Below are positions 1-8,831 of a stretch of 64,000 bases of DNA, piece by piece. The notes below the pieces were generated by a model. The model did not search any database. It was not told the origin of the DNA and worked only from the letters and a program-made list of their open reading frames with translations. Position 1 is the stretch's first letter. Every line of letters begins with the position of its first letter. Origin of the DNA: Nonomuraea endophytica (GTDB lineage: Bacteria > Actinomycetota > Actinomycetes > Streptosporangiales > Streptosporangiaceae); assembly GCF_014203235.1 (NCBI RefSeq), contig NZ_JACHIN010000007.1:470560-534559 (forward strand), read 5' to 3'. A program made the position numbers and the translations under genes.

Positions 1-341
1 TGGGGTACGTGCTGGTCTCGGTCGCCAACCGGCTGGTCGCGACCACCGCCGCCCGTGGCACGGAGCTGACCGCGATCCGGCGGCTCGGCGCGACGCCCGG
101 CCAGATCCGCTCGATGATCCGCTGGGAGGCGCTGCTGATCGCGCTCACCGCGTCGGTGGCCGGTCTGCTGATGAGCGCGGTACCGCTGATGTTCCTGAGC
201 ATCGGCTTTCTGGGCCGCCCGTGGCCGGCCGGCCCGCTCTGGCTGGCGCCCGCCGCCGTGGCGGTGGTGTGCGCGGTGGTCGGTCTGGCGTACGACCTGC
301 CCGCCCGCCGGCTGGTACGGCGGAGCGAACGGGTGGCGTGA
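1..341 (+). CDS. FtsX-like ABC transporter permease, C-terminal part
   Basis: The reading frame is open from the window edge, so the 5' part lies outside. The visible residues begin with a stretch typical of the MacB/FtsX permease core (variant of the 'RR.E...LR..GAT..QI..M..WEA' pattern that precedes the last two membrane segments). Two hydrophobic helices follow (about residues 42-70 and 80-98), ending in a basic cytosolic tail. FtsX-like permeases pair with an ATPase for lipoprotein or drug export or act in mechanotransmission; the partner is not visible. The stop codon overlaps a possible operator of the next operon. Confidence 0.75.
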   Translation, partial: GYVLVSVANRLVATTAARGTELTAIRRLGATPGQIRSMIRWEALLIALTASVAGLLMSAVPLMFLSIGFLGRPWPAGPLWLAPAAVAVVCAVVGLAYDLPARRLVRRSERVA

Positions 342-352
342 AAGCGCTCCCA
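339..352. promoter_or_regulatory. Possible distal LacI/CebR-like operator
   Basis: TGAAAGCGCTCCCA matches 12 of 14 bases of the CebR box known from Streptomyces (TGGGAGCGCTCCCA). It overlaps the stop codon of the FtsX gene and lies 138 bp upstream of the main palindrome of the sugar operon. Auxiliary role is inference. Confidence 0.35.
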
Positions 353-399
353 ACACGTAAAACGACCGGCGCGACCTGGGCAAACACCCCGATGACGGC

Positions 400-415
400 G
401 AGAGAGCGTTCTCTT
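400..415. promoter_or_regulatory. Auxiliary LacI-type operator of the beta-glucoside operon
   Basis: GAGAGAGCGTTCTCTT is an imperfect copy of the core of the perfect palindrome at 477-494, centred 78 bp upstream of it. Paired LacI-family operators of this kind usually bind the same regulator; the gene at 4924 is the obvious candidate. Confidence 0.55.
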
Positions 416-444
416 ATGTCGCTCGGATCGTTATCTAACCTCCG

Positions 445-474
445 TTGACGAGCTGCGGTGAAGGACGAGATAAC
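445..474 (+). promoter_or_regulatory. Promoter of the beta-glucoside uptake operon
   Basis: TTGACG (445-450), an 18-bp spacer and GATAAC (469-474) form a sigma-70-type promoter. The expected transcription start falls inside the palindrome at 477-494, so repressor binding would block initiation. The ribosome site GGAGGG at 515-520 and ATG at 526 follow. Confidence 0.65.
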
Positions 475-476
475 TC

Positions 477-494
477 TGAGAGAGCGCTCTCTCA
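477..494. promoter_or_regulatory. Main operator, perfect 18-bp palindrome
   Basis: TGAGAGAGCGCTCTCTCA equals its own reverse complement and has the central CG typical of LacI-family operators. It shares the GAGCGCTC core with the Streptomyces CebR box but differs in the flanks. Position immediately after the -10 box suggests repression by the LacI protein at the end of the operon. Confidence 0.75.
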
Positions 495-525
495 TCGTTC
501 CCAGGAAAGCCTTTGGAGGGTTTCC

Positions 526-1815
526 ATGACCCCTCGTCTGCGACTGCTCGCCGTACCCCTGATGCTCGCACTCGCCGTCACCGCCTGCGGAGGCGGCGGC
601 GGCGAGACCGCGGGCACGGCCTCCTCAGCGAAGCCCGCCGAGAAGGTCAAGCTCACCGTCGGCCTCTTCGGCGACTTCGGCTTCAAGCCGCTCTATGAGG
701 AGTACAAGAAGACGCACCCGAACGTCGAGATCGTCGAGCAGGTCACGCAGTTCAACGACCACCACAACAACCTGGTCAAGCGACTGGCGACCAACGCGGG
801 GGCGGCCGACATCGAGGCGGTCGAGGTGGGCTACATCAGCACGTTCACCGCGCTGACCGGCAAGTTCCACGACCTCAAGCAGTTCGGGCTGGACAAGCGG
901 CAGGCCGACTACCTCGACTGGAAGTGGCAGCAGGGCATCAGCAAGGACGGGCAGCAGGTGCTCGGGCTCGGCACCGACGTCGGCGGGCTGGCCATGTGCT
1001 ACCGCAAGGACCTGTTCAAGAAGGCGGGGCTGGCCACCGACCGCGCCGAGGTCGCGGGGCTCTGGCCCACCTGGGAGTCCTACATCGAGACCGGCAAGAG
1101 GTTCGCGGCCGCGAACGTGGCGGGGGCCAAGTTCGTGGACTCGCCCGGTGAGATCTTCCGCGCGATGGTCAACCAGGCGCCCGTCGGGTTGTACGACACC
1201 TCTGACAAGATCATCGTGGACTCCAACCCCGACGTGAAGAAGGCCTGGGACCTGTCCAACCAGATCTCCCAGAACAACCTGTCGGCCAAGCTGGCCGCCT
1301 TCTCGCCGCCGTGGAACACCGGCTTCGCCAAGGGTTCGTTCGCCACGATCATCTGCCCGGCCTGGATGACCGGCTACATCCAGGAGCAGGCCACGAACGC
1401 CTCCGGCAAGTGGGACATCGCGGCCGTGCCCGGCGGCTCCGGCAACAGCGGCGGCTCCCACCTGATGCTGCCCAAGCAGGGCAAGCACGCCAAGGAGGCG
1501 GCCGAGCTGATCGACTTCCTCACCTCCAAGGAGAACCAGGCGCGGGTCTTCAAGGAGGAGGGCACCTTCCCCTCGATCCCGGCGCTCTACGACGATCCGT
1601 CGATCCAGACGTTCACCAAGCCGTTCTTCGGCGACGCCCCGATCGGCAAGATCTACTCCGACGCCGCCAAGGCGCTCAAGCCCCAGCACCTCGGCCCGAA
1701 GGAGGCCGACGTGCGCACCGCGATCGGCAACGGCCTCGGCCGGGTCGAGCAGGGCAAGCAGTCGCCGGACGAGGCGTGGGCGCAGGTCCTCCAGGACGTC
1801 GCGAAGATCAAATGA
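526..1815 (+). CDS. Sugar ABC transporter substrate-binding lipoprotein (CebE/extracellular family 1)
   Basis: 429 residues. A lipoprotein signal peptide ends at a lipobox around residue 21 (LAVTAC), followed by a Gly-rich linker, so the mature protein is tethered outside the membrane. The rest is a type-1 extracellular solute-binding fold with the common 'GKWDIAAVPGGSG' and 'FLTSKENQARVFKEEGTFPS' segments. The ATG at 526 is chosen because GGAGGG lies 6 bp upstream and it starts the signal peptide; the frame is open further upstream but across the operator. First gene of an operon with two permeases, a GH1 beta-glucosidase and a LacI regulator, so the ligand is probably cellobiose or another beta-glucoside. 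No ATPase gene is present in the operon. Confidence 0.85.
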   Translation: MTPRLRLLAVPLMLALAVTACGGGGGETAGTASSAKPAEKVKLTVGLFGDFGFKPLYEEYKKTHPNVEIVEQVTQFNDHHNNLVKRLATNAGAADIEAVEVGYISTFTALTGKFHDLKQFGLDKRQADYLDWKWQQGISKDGQQVLGLGTDVGGLAMCYRKDLFKKAGLATDRAEVAGLWPTWESYIETGKRFAAANVAGAKFVDSPGEIFRAMVNQAPVGLYDTSDKIIVDSNPDVKKAWDLSNQISQNNLSAKLAAFSPPWNTGFAKGSFATIICPAWMTGYIQEQATNASGKWDIAAVPGGSGNSGGSHLMLPKQGKHAKEAAELIDFLTSKENQARVFKEEGTFPSIPALYDDPSIQTFTKPFFGDAPIGKIYSDAAKALKPQHLGPKEADVRTAIGNGLGRVEQGKQSPDEAWAQVLQDVAKIK

Positions 1816-2741
1816 GCGCCATCTCGCTGAGGGCGCTCTCCAGGAGGCGCAGACGGCACGTCGTTGACATGAAGGTGTCGCCGTATGCGTACGTCGCCCC
1901 CTTCTTCCTGCTGTTCTGCGCCTTCGGGCTGTTCCCGCTCATCTACACCGCATGGGTGTCCCTGCACGAGTGGACGCTGCTGTCCGACGTGCATACGTTC
2001 GTCGGGCTCGGGAACTTCGGCACGCTGCTCGGTGACGCCTACTTCTGGAACGCCACCTTCAACACGCTGTCCATCGGGGTCATCTCGACGGTGCCGCAGC
2101 TGCTGCTGGCCATCTGGCTGGCGCATCTGCTCAACCGGCCGCTGCGGATGCAGACGTTCTTCCGCATCAGCCTGCTGCTGCCGAACGTGACCAGCGTGGT
2201 CGCGGTCGTGGTGATCTTCAGCCAGCTGTTCGGCCGGGACTTCGGGCTGATCAACTGGGTGCTCGGCTGGTTCGGGGTGGGCACCATCGACTGGGCCGCG
2301 GGCACCGGCACCTCGCACGTCGCCATCTCGGTCATGATCATGTGGCGGTGGACGGGGTACAACGCGCTGATCTTCCTCGCGGCGATGCAGGCCGTACCCA
2401 GGGAGCTGTATGAGGCGGCCACCATCGACGGCGCGTCGAACTTCACGCAGTTGCGCAGGATCACGGTGCCGATGATCCGGCCGACGATCGTCTTCGTGGT
2501 GATCGTCTCGACCATCGGCGCGATGCAGATCCTGGCCGAGCCGCTGCTGTTCGGGGGTTCCAGCGTGACGGGCGGTCCCGACCGGCAGTTCCAGACGCTC
2601 TCACTGTTCGTGTACGAGCACGGCTTCACCAAGTTCGACTTCGGGTACGCCTCGGCGGCCTCCTGGATCATGTTCCTCTTCGTGGTCCTGGCGGCCGGGG
2701 TCAACTACCTGCTCACGCGCCGGATGAAGGGCGGTCTGTGA
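1812..2741 (+). CDS. Sugar ABC transporter permease, MalF/CebF type
   Basis: 309 residues with about six membrane helices, starting after a basic cytosolic N-terminus. The cytosolic EAA loop that docks the ATPase is visible near residues 195-215 ('ELYEAATIDGASNFTQLRRI'). The ATG overlaps the binding-protein stop as ATGA, so translation is coupled. The chosen start gives the usual family length; a longer open frame upstream only mirrors the binding-protein gene. Works as a heterodimer with the next permease. Confidence 0.85.
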   Translation: MSAISLRALSRRRRRHVVDMKVSPYAYVAPFFLLFCAFGLFPLIYTAWVSLHEWTLLSDVHTFVGLGNFGTLLGDAYFWNATFNTLSIGVISTVPQLLLAIWLAHLLNRPLRMQTFFRISLLLPNVTSVVAVVVIFSQLFGRDFGLINWVLGWFGVGTIDWAAGTGTSHVAISVMIMWRWTGYNALIFLAAMQAVPRELYEAATIDGASNFTQLRRITVPMIRPTIVFVVIVSTIGAMQILAEPLLFGGSSVTGGPDRQFQTLSLFVYEHGFTKFDFGYASAASWIMFLFVVLAAGVNYLLTRRMKGGL

Positions 2742-3544
2742 TGCGGCTCAGATACCTGACGCTGATCGCCGTCGCCTTCTTCTCCGCCTTCCCGCTCTAC
2801 TACAGCGTGGTCGTGGCCTCGCGGCACAACTCGGCGCTGGCCGAGGTGCCGCCGCCGCTGCTGCCCGGCGGCAACTTCTTCGCCAACGTCGCGCGTGTCT
2901 TCGACACCGTGCCGTTCGCGCTGGCGCTGATCAACTCGGTGCTGGTGGCGGGGGCGATCTCGGTGGCGGTGATGTTCCTGTCGACGCTGGCCGGCTTCGC
3001 CTTCGCCAAGCTGCGCTTCCGCGGCAGGAACGCGATGCTGCTGATCACGGTCGGCACCATGATGGTCCCGGCCCAGCTCGGCATCATCCCGCTCTACATG
3101 CTCATGGTGAAGGTCGAGTGGACCGGCACGATGTACGCGCTGATCGTGCCCGCCCTGGTCAACGCGTTCGGGGTGTTCTTCATGACGCAGTTCCTGGAGC
3201 GCGCGCTGCCCAACGAACTGCTGGAGGCGGGGCGGGTCGACGGCGCCACCACGTGGGGGCTGTTCTGGCACGTGGTGCTGCCCGTGGCCAGGCCCGCGAT
3301 GGCGGTGCTGGGGATGCTGACGTTCATGTCGGCCTGGAACGACTACTTCTGGCCGCTGGTGGTGCTGACCCCCGACAACCCCACGGTGCAGGTCGCGCTC
3401 TCGACGCTGGCCAGCGGTTACGTCAACGACTACGTGCTCGGCCTGGCGGGGACGGCGATCGGCACGCTGCCGCTCGTCCTGGTCTTCGCCGTGTTCGGCA
3501 AGCAGATCATCGGTGGAATCATGCAAGGAGCTGTTAAGGGATGA
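2738..3544 (+). CDS. Sugar ABC transporter permease, MalG/CebG type
   Basis: About 267 residues with six predicted helices and an EAA loop ('ELLEAGRVDGATTWGLFWHV') around residue 160. GTG at 2738 forms a GTGA overlap with the previous stop and is followed directly by ATG at 2741; either may be used. The C-terminus 'IIGGIMQGAVKG' is typical of MalG-like subunits. It pairs with the upstream permease and presumably uses a shared MsiK-type ATPase encoded elsewhere. Confidence 0.85.
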   Translation: MMRLRYLTLIAVAFFSAFPLYYSVVVASRHNSALAEVPPPLLPGGNFFANVARVFDTVPFALALINSVLVAGAISVAVMFLSTLAGFAFAKLRFRGRNAMLLITVGTMMVPAQLGIIPLYMLMVKVEWTGTMYALIVPALVNAFGVFFMTQFLERALPNELLEAGRVDGATTWGLFWHVVLPVARPAMAVLGMLTFMSAWNDYFWPLVVLTPDNPTVQVALSTLASGYVNDYVLGLAGTAIGTLPLVLVFAVFGKQIIGGIMQGAVKG

Positions 3545-4911
3545 TTTTCCCGGAAAACTTCGTCTGGGGTGCCGCCACGGCCTCTTACCAGATCGAGGGG
3601 GCGGCCAAGGAGGACGGGCGCGGCCAGTCGATCTGGGACACCTTCTCGAGAACGGCCGGCAAGGTCGTCGGCGGTGACACCGGCGACGTCGCGTGCGACC
3701 ACTACCATCGCTACGCCGACGACGTGAAGCTGATGCGCGAGCTCAACCTGGCCGCCTACCGCTTCTCCATCGCCTGGCCCCGCGTCCAGCCCACCGGCTC
3801 GGGCGCGATCAACCCGGCAGGGCTCGACTTTTACGACAGACTCCTGGATGAGCTACTTAAGGCCGAAATTTCGCCTTACGTGACGCTTTATCACTGGGAT
3901 CTCCCCCAACCCCTCGAAGACCAGGGCGGCTGGGCCACCCGGGACACCGCCTACCGCTTCGCCGAGTACGCGGCAGCCGTACACGCGAGGCTGGGTGATC
4001 GTGTCGAGCACTGGGCCACGCTCAACGAGCCCTGGGTCTCGGCGTTCCTCGGCTACGGCAACGGCGTGCACGCCCCCGGCCGCACCGACCCCGCCGCCGC
4101 CATGCGCGCCGCCCACCACCTGCTGCTCGGCCACGGCCTGGCCGCCAGGCAACTGCGCGCCGCCGGGGCCCGCAGCCTCATGCTGGTGGTCAACGCCGCC
4201 CCCGTCCTCACCACGGCCCAGGTGAACGACCCGCAGGCGGAGCCGTCCGAGGCGGACGCGGCAGCCGTACGCAGGATCGACGCGCTCCTCAACCGCCAGT
4301 TCCTCGACCCGGCGCTGCGCGGCGCCTACCCCACGGAGGTGCTCGCGGCCGCCGAGCGCAACGGCGGCACCGCCCACATCCTCGACGGCGATCTCACCCT
4401 CATCAACGCCCCGGTGGACCTCATCGGCGTGAACTACTACAACCCCTGTCTGGTGGAATCCGCCCCCGGCACCCCGGCCGACCCGGCCTGGCCGGGCTCG
4501 GACGACGTCGCCTTCACCTCCGTGGACGCCCCCAGGACCGCGATGGGCTGGCCCGTCGTCCCGACCGGCCTGTCCAGGCTTCTGGTACGGCTCTCGCGCG
4601 ACTACCCCCAGGTCGGCCTCATGGTCACGGAGAACGGCGCCGCCTACGAGGACGTCGTGGAAGCGGGCCGGGTCCACGACGCCGACCGCCTCGCCTACCT
4701 CGACGGCCACCTCCGAGCCGCCCACGACGCCGTGCAACAGGGCGCCGACCTGCGTGGATACCTGGTGTGGTCGCTGCTGGACAACTTCGAGTGGGCCGAG
4801 GGCTACCGCCGCCGCTTCGGCATCGTGCACGTCGACTACGACACCCAGGCGCGTACCCCCAAGGACAGCGCCCTGTGGTACCGCGACGTCATAGCCAGGA
4901 ACGGACTGTAG
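3541..4911 (+). CDS. GH1 beta-glucosidase (BglC-like)
   Basis: 456 residues, full length for family GH1, no signal peptide, so it acts in the cytoplasm on the imported sugar. The acid/base is Glu163 in TLNEP and the nucleophile Glu364 in VTENG; the N-terminal 'FVWGAATASYQIEGA' and the 'NFEWAEGYRRRFGIVHVDY' sugar-binding segment near the end are also present. It starts at ATGA overlapping the permease stop, with AAGGAG upstream. Co-transcription with a binding-protein transporter fits hydrolysis of cellobiose or related beta-glucosides to glucose. About 25 codons at 3829-3906 use AT-richer, rarer codons (AGA, CTA, CTT, ATT, TAT) than the flanks. Confidence 0.9.
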   Translation: MIFPENFVWGAATASYQIEGAAKEDGRGQSIWDTFSRTAGKVVGGDTGDVACDHYHRYADDVKLMRELNLAAYRFSIAWPRVQPTGSGAINPAGLDFYDRLLDELLKAEISPYVTLYHWDLPQPLEDQGGWATRDTAYRFAEYAAAVHARLGDRVEHWATLNEPWVSAFLGYGNGVHAPGRTDPAAAMRAAHHLLLGHGLAARQLRAAGARSLMLVVNAAPVLTTAQVNDPQAEPSEADAAAVRRIDALLNRQFLDPALRGAYPTEVLAAAERNGGTAHILDGDLTLINAPVDLIGVNYYNPCLVESAPGTPADPAWPGSDDVAFTSVDAPRTAMGWPVVPTGLSRLLVRLSRDYPQVGLMVTENGAAYEDVVEAGRVHDADRLAYLDGHLRAAHDAVQQGADLRGYLVWSLLDNFEWAEGYRRRFGIVHVDYDTQARTPKDSALWYRDVIARNGL

Positions 4912-4923
4912 ATTCCTAGCGTG

Positions 4924-5919
4924 ATGAAACGTCCGACGTTGGAGGCGGTCGCGGCGCGGGCCGGGGTTTCGCGCGCGACCGCCTCGCGGGTCGTCAACGG
5001 CCAGACGACCGTGGCGCCGGGGATCCGCGATGCCGTGCTGCGGGCGATCGACGAGCTCGGGTATGTGCCCAACAGCGCCGCCCGCAGCCTCGTGACCCAG
5101 CGCACCGACTCGATCGCGCTGGTCGTCTCGGAGCCGCCGACACGGGTCTTCTCCGAGGATCCGTTGTTCTCCACGGTGATCAGGACGGCCAGCGTCGAGC
5201 TGGAGTCGGCCGACAAGCAGGTCGTGCTGATGCTGGCCTCCTCGGCCAAGAGCCACGCCCGCGTGGAGCGCTACATCGCGGGCGGGCACGTCGACGGGGT
5301 CATGCTCATCTCCATGCACGGCGCCGACCCCCTGCCGGCCGCCGTCTCGCGGCTGCGCGTGCCGGTCGTCTCGTACGGCAGGCCGGCCGTACCGGTGGAC
5401 ATCCCGTTCGTCGACAACGACAACGTGGGCGGCGCCGAGTCGGCGGTGCGCTACCTGCTGGAGTCGGGCAGGCGGCGCATCGCGACCATCGCCGGCCCGC
5501 TGGACATGATCGCCGGGCAGGACCGCCTGACCGGCTACCGCAACGTGCTGCGCGACTCCGACCGCCGCTCGATCGTGGCGGTGGGCGACTTCACCCGCGA
5601 GTCGGGCGCGACCGCGATGCGGCAGCTGCTGCACGACGATCCGGCGCTGGACGCGGTGTTCGTGGCCAACGACCTGATGGCGGTCGGCGCGCTGCAGTCG
5701 CTGCGGCAGGCGGGCCGGCGGGTGCCCGGCGACGTGGCGGTGGTGGGGTTCGACGACATCGAGGCGGCCAAGTACACCGAGCCGCCGCTGACCACGGTGA
5801 AGCATCCGGTCTTCGAGCAGGCGGCGGCGATGGTCCGGCTGCTGCTGGCGCTGTTCGAGAACGGCCCGGCGGATCCGGTCATCCTGCCGACCGAGCTGAT
5901 CATCCGCGACTCGGCCTAG
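4924..5919 (+). CDS. LacI-family transcriptional regulator (CebR-like)
   Basis: 331 residues: N-terminal LacI helix-turn-helix and hinge (residues about 4-55, 'TLEAVAARAGVSRATASRVV'), then a periplasmic-binding-protein-like sensor domain. GTG at 4921 directly precedes ATG at 4924 in frame, so the start is uncertain by one codon. It follows the glucosidase by 9-12 bp and is likely the last gene of the operon, giving autoregulation through the operators at 400-415 and 477-494. In Streptomyces cebR lies upstream and divergent; here it is downstream and collinear. Its 3' end overlaps the convergent CMD gene by 4 bp. Confidence 0.85.
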   Translation: MKRPTLEAVAARAGVSRATASRVVNGQTTVAPGIRDAVLRAIDELGYVPNSAARSLVTQRTDSIALVVSEPPTRVFSEDPLFSTVIRTASVELESADKQVVLMLASSAKSHARVERYIAGGHVDGVMLISMHGADPLPAAVSRLRVPVVSYGRPAVPVDIPFVDNDNVGGAESAVRYLLESGRRRIATIAGPLDMIAGQDRLTGYRNVLRDSDRRSIVAVGDFTRESGATAMRQLLHDDPALDAVFVANDLMAVGALQSLRQAGRRVPGDVAVVGFDDIEAAKYTEPPLTTVKHPVFEQAAAMVRLLLALFENGPADPVILPTELIIRDSA

Positions 5920-6449
5920 GGCTGGACGCGGAAGACGCGCATCTGCAGCGCGAGCGTGCGGTAGTAGCCGACCAGCGTGGTCAGCTCGAACAGCACCGGC
6001 GGCGCCAGCAGCGAGTATTCCTCCTCGTCCAGGTCGCCCCTGGTGACCAGGGCGCGGGCGATCCGGTGGACGGTCGCCTCCTCCTCGTCGTCGAGCGACG
6101 GCTGCGCGCCGGCACGCAGCGACGCCAGCTGCTCCTCGGTGAAGCCGAGGTCGCGGGCCAGCCGCTCGTGCGCCTGGCGTTCGAAGGCGCTGTCGCAGTG
6201 GTTGGCGACGACCAGCGTGGCCAGTTCGCGGCAGCGTCCGGTGAGGCGGGAGCCGTAGCGGATGGCCGCGCCGAGCTCCTGCAGCGCGTCGCCGACCGGC
6301 GGGCTGAGCAGCATGGCGTTGAACGGGCCGATGAGGGCGCCGTCCGCGCCGGTCACGGAGGCTCCGCGCGGTCCAGAGGTGATCTTGTCGTAGACCGCGC
6401 GGGCGTCCGGGTCTAGCCGGTCGGGGCGCGAAGGGGTGAGTCTGGTCAC
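5916..6449 (-). CDS. Carboxymuconolactone decarboxylase (AhpD-like) family protein
   Basis: 177 residues starting at GTG 6449. The CMD/AhpD fold is recognised from 'RYGSRLTGRCRELATLVVA' (residues about 75-95) and the following 'AFERQAHERLARDLGFTEEQ'. The AhpD Cys-X-X-Cys pair is absent: only one Cys lies in the 'NHCDSAFE' region, so thiol peroxidase activity is doubtful and a lactone-type or unknown role is open. It lies 11 bp downstream of the GH13 gene on the same strand and is probably read through from it. Confidence 0.75.
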   Translation of the reverse strand: MTRLTPSRPDRLDPDARAVYDKITSGPRGASVTGADGALIGPFNAMLLSPPVGDALQELGAAIRYGSRLTGRCRELATLVVANHCDSAFERQAHERLARDLGFTEEQLASLRAGAQPSLDDEEEATVHRIARALVTRGDLDEEEYSLLAPPVLFELTTLVGYYRTLALQMRVFRVQP

Positions 6450-6460
6450 GCGTCCCGATG

Positions 6461-7966
6461 CTAGATCAGCCAGGCGGTGGTGTCCTGGGGGATGCGGTCG
6501 CCGGTCAGCGGGCCGCTGGCCAGCAGGATCTCGCCCGGTGGGAGGGGGATGGGGTCGGGGCCGAGGTTGGTCACGCAGGTCAGGCCGGAGTCGCGAGTGA
6601 ACGCCAGCACCTGCGGGCCCATGGACAGCCAGGTCAGGGTGCCGTCGCCGAGCAGTTCGTGACGCAGGCGCAGGGCCGTCCGGTAGAGGGACAGCATCGA
6701 GCCCGGGTCGCCGGTCTGGGCCCCGGCCGTCAGGGGCGCCCAGTCCGCCGGCTGGGGCAGCCACGTCGGGTGGCCGCCGAAGCCGAACGGGGCCGACTCG
6801 CCCGACCACGGCAGCGGTACCCGGCAGCCGTCGCGGCCCCGGTTGGCGCCGCCGGAGCGGGCGTACATGGGGTCCTGGCGGGCGGCGTCGGGAAGGTCCT
6901 CGACCTCCGGAAGGCCCAGTTCCTCGCCCTGGTAGACGTAGACGCAGCCGGGCAGGGCCATGGCCAGCAGCGCCGCCGCCCGTGCCCGGCGCATCCCCAG
7001 CTCCGGGTCCGAGGGTGTGCCGTGCAGGGCGCCGCCGTGGGCGAAGGTGGTGTCGGCTCTGCCGTACCTGGTGACGGGGCGGGTGACGTCGTGGTTGGAC
7101 AGCACCCACGTCGGCGGCGCGCCGATGGGGGTGTGCGTGGCGAGGGTCAGCTCGATGACGCGGCGCAGCTCCTCCGGCTCCCACGGGCAGGACAGGAAGT
7201 CGAAGTTGAAGGCGGTGTGCAGCTCGTCCGGACGCAGGTAGCGGGCGAAGCGCTCCTGGTCGGGCAGCCACACCTCGCCGATGAGGATGCGGTCGCCGTA
7301 CTCGTCGGCGATCTCCCGCCAGCGCCGGTAGACGTCGTGAACGGGGTCGAGGTCCTCCCAGCGCTCGGCGTCCTTGAACAGCAGGGCGGCCGAGTCGATG
7401 CGGAAGCCGTCCACCCCGCGCTCGAACCAGAAGCGCAGCACCCTCTCGAAGTCGGCGTGCACCTCGGGCGAGTCCCAGTTGAAGTCCGGCTGTTCCGGAG
7501 CGAACAGGTGCAGATACCACTGCCCGTCGGCCACCTGCGTCCACGCCGGGCCGCCGAAGATCGACTGCCAGTCGTTCGGCTCGTCGCGGAACCAGAACCG
7601 CTCGCGCGTCTCCGGCGAGGTCAGCGCCTCCTTGAACCAGGCGCTCTCGGTGGAGCTGTGGTTGGGCACCACGTCGATGATGACCTTGATGCCCAGCTCG
7701 TGGGCGTCGACGATGAACTTCTCCGCCTCCTCCAGCGTGCCGAAGACCGGCTCGATCCCTCGGTAGTCGGCCACGTCGTAGCCGCCGTCGGCCATGGGCG
7801 ACGGGTACCAGGGGTTGAGCCAGATCGCGTCCACACCGAGGTCCTTGAGGTACGGCAGCCGCCCCCGCAACCCGGCGAGGTCGCCCACGCCGTCCCCGTT
7901 GCCGTCGGCGAAACTACGCAGGTAGACCTGGTAGATCGCGGCCCCCCGCCACCACGCTTGCGACAT
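6461..7966 (-). CDS. GH13 alpha-glucosidase
   Basis: 501 residues. The TIM-barrel signature residues are nucleophile Asp191 in GFRIDSA, acid/base Glu231 in LIGEVW and stabiliser Asp293 in LSNHD; conserved region I is 'DVVPNH' near residue 98. No signal peptide, so it is cytoplasmic. Length and the 'YQVYLRSFADGNGDGVGDL' start match oligo-alpha-glucosidases such as AglA rather than large amylases. It follows a binding-protein transporter (stop of the permease 4 bp upstream of its ATG), so it likely cleaves imported maltose or malto-oligosaccharides. Confidence 0.9.
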   Translation of the reverse strand: MSQAWWRGAAIYQVYLRSFADGNGDGVGDLAGLRGRLPYLKDLGVDAIWLNPWYPSPMADGGYDVADYRGIEPVFGTLEEAEKFIVDAHELGIKVIIDVVPNHSSTESAWFKEALTSPETRERFWFRDEPNDWQSIFGGPAWTQVADGQWYLHLFAPEQPDFNWDSPEVHADFERVLRFWFERGVDGFRIDSAALLFKDAERWEDLDPVHDVYRRWREIADEYGDRILIGEVWLPDQERFARYLRPDELHTAFNFDFLSCPWEPEELRRVIELTLATHTPIGAPPTWVLSNHDVTRPVTRYGRADTTFAHGGALHGTPSDPELGMRRARAAALLAMALPGCVYVYQGEELGLPEVEDLPDAARQDPMYARSGGANRGRDGCRVPLPWSGESAPFGFGGHPTWLPQPADWAPLTAGAQTGDPGSMLSLYRTALRLRHELLGDGTLTWLSMGPQVLAFTRDSGLTCVTNLGPDPIPLPPGEILLASGPLTGDRIPQDTTAWLI

Positions 7967-7970
7967 GTGG

Positions 7971-8831
7971 TTACCCCTTGATGCTTCCGGCGGTGAGGCC
8001 CGCCATGATGTGTCGCTGGAAAAGGAAGAACACGATGACGGTCGGGATACTGGCGATCACCAGGCCGCCCATGATCGCGTTCTGGGTCACCTGGCCGGCC
8101 GTCTGGGACAGGCCCACGGAGACCGTCATCTTGTCGCTGTCGGACAGGACGAGGAACGGGTAGACGAAGTCCCTGAAGACGTTGACCACGGTGAAGATGG
8201 AGACGACGCCGAGGATGGGCCGCGAGACGGGCAGCACCACCGACCAGAGCACGCGTGCCGCGCCGGCCCCGTCGATCTCGGCCGCCTCCAGCAGCTCGCG
8301 CGGGATCGAGTCGAAGAACCGCTTGAGCAGGAAGATGTTGAACCCGTTGACCGCCGCCGGGAACCAGATGGCCCACGGCGTGTTGAGCAGGCCCAGGTCG
8401 ACGACGGTGACGTACAGCGGGATGAGCACCACCATCGGCGGGATCATCAGCGTGGCCAGCATCGCGCCGAGGATCAAGCCGCCGAACATCGGCCGCAGCT
8501 TCGACAGCGCGAACGCGGCGGTGACGTCGATGACCATGGTGAAGGCCCAGGCGCCGAGCGCGTAGACGCCGGTGTTGCGCAGGAGCGTGCCGATGTCGAA
8601 CAGCTCCCACGCCTCCAGGAAGGCGTCCAGGCTCGGGTTGGCCGGGAAGAACGTGGGCGGCATCTGGGCGATCTCCTCGCCCGTCTTCATCGCCCCGGTG
8701 ATCATCCAGTAGAGCGGGAAGACGAAGGCGAGGGTGAAGGTGACCAGGACGGTCACCAGCACGATCCAGTAGACGCGCTTGCCCCAGCGGGAGCCGAGCT
8801 GCAGCGGAGAGATGATCGTCCGGGTCGTCAT
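7971..8831 (-). CDS. Sugar ABC transporter permease, MalG type
   Basis: 286 residues, about six membrane helices. The EAA loop 'ELLEAAEIDGAGAARVLWSV' lies near residue 195 and the C-terminus 'IMAGLTAGSIKG' is MalG-like. The ATG at 8831 overlaps the stop of the partner permease as ATGA; an apparent upstream extension is only the antisense frame of that gene. Second membrane subunit of the alpha-glucoside importer. Confidence 0.85.
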   Translation of the reverse strand: MTTRTIISPLQLGSRWGKRVYWIVLVTVLVTFTLAFVFPLYWMITGAMKTGEEIAQMPPTFFPANPSLDAFLEAWELFDIGTLLRNTGVYALGAWAFTMVIDVTAAFALSKLRPMFGGLILGAMLATLMIPPMVVLIPLYVTVVDLGLLNTPWAIWFPAAVNGFNIFLLKRFFDSIPRELLEAAEIDGAGAARVLWSVVLPVSRPILGVVSIFTVVNVFRDFVYPFLVLSDSDKMTVSVGLSQTAGQVTQNAIMGGLVIASIPTVIVFFLFQRHIMAGLTAGSIKG

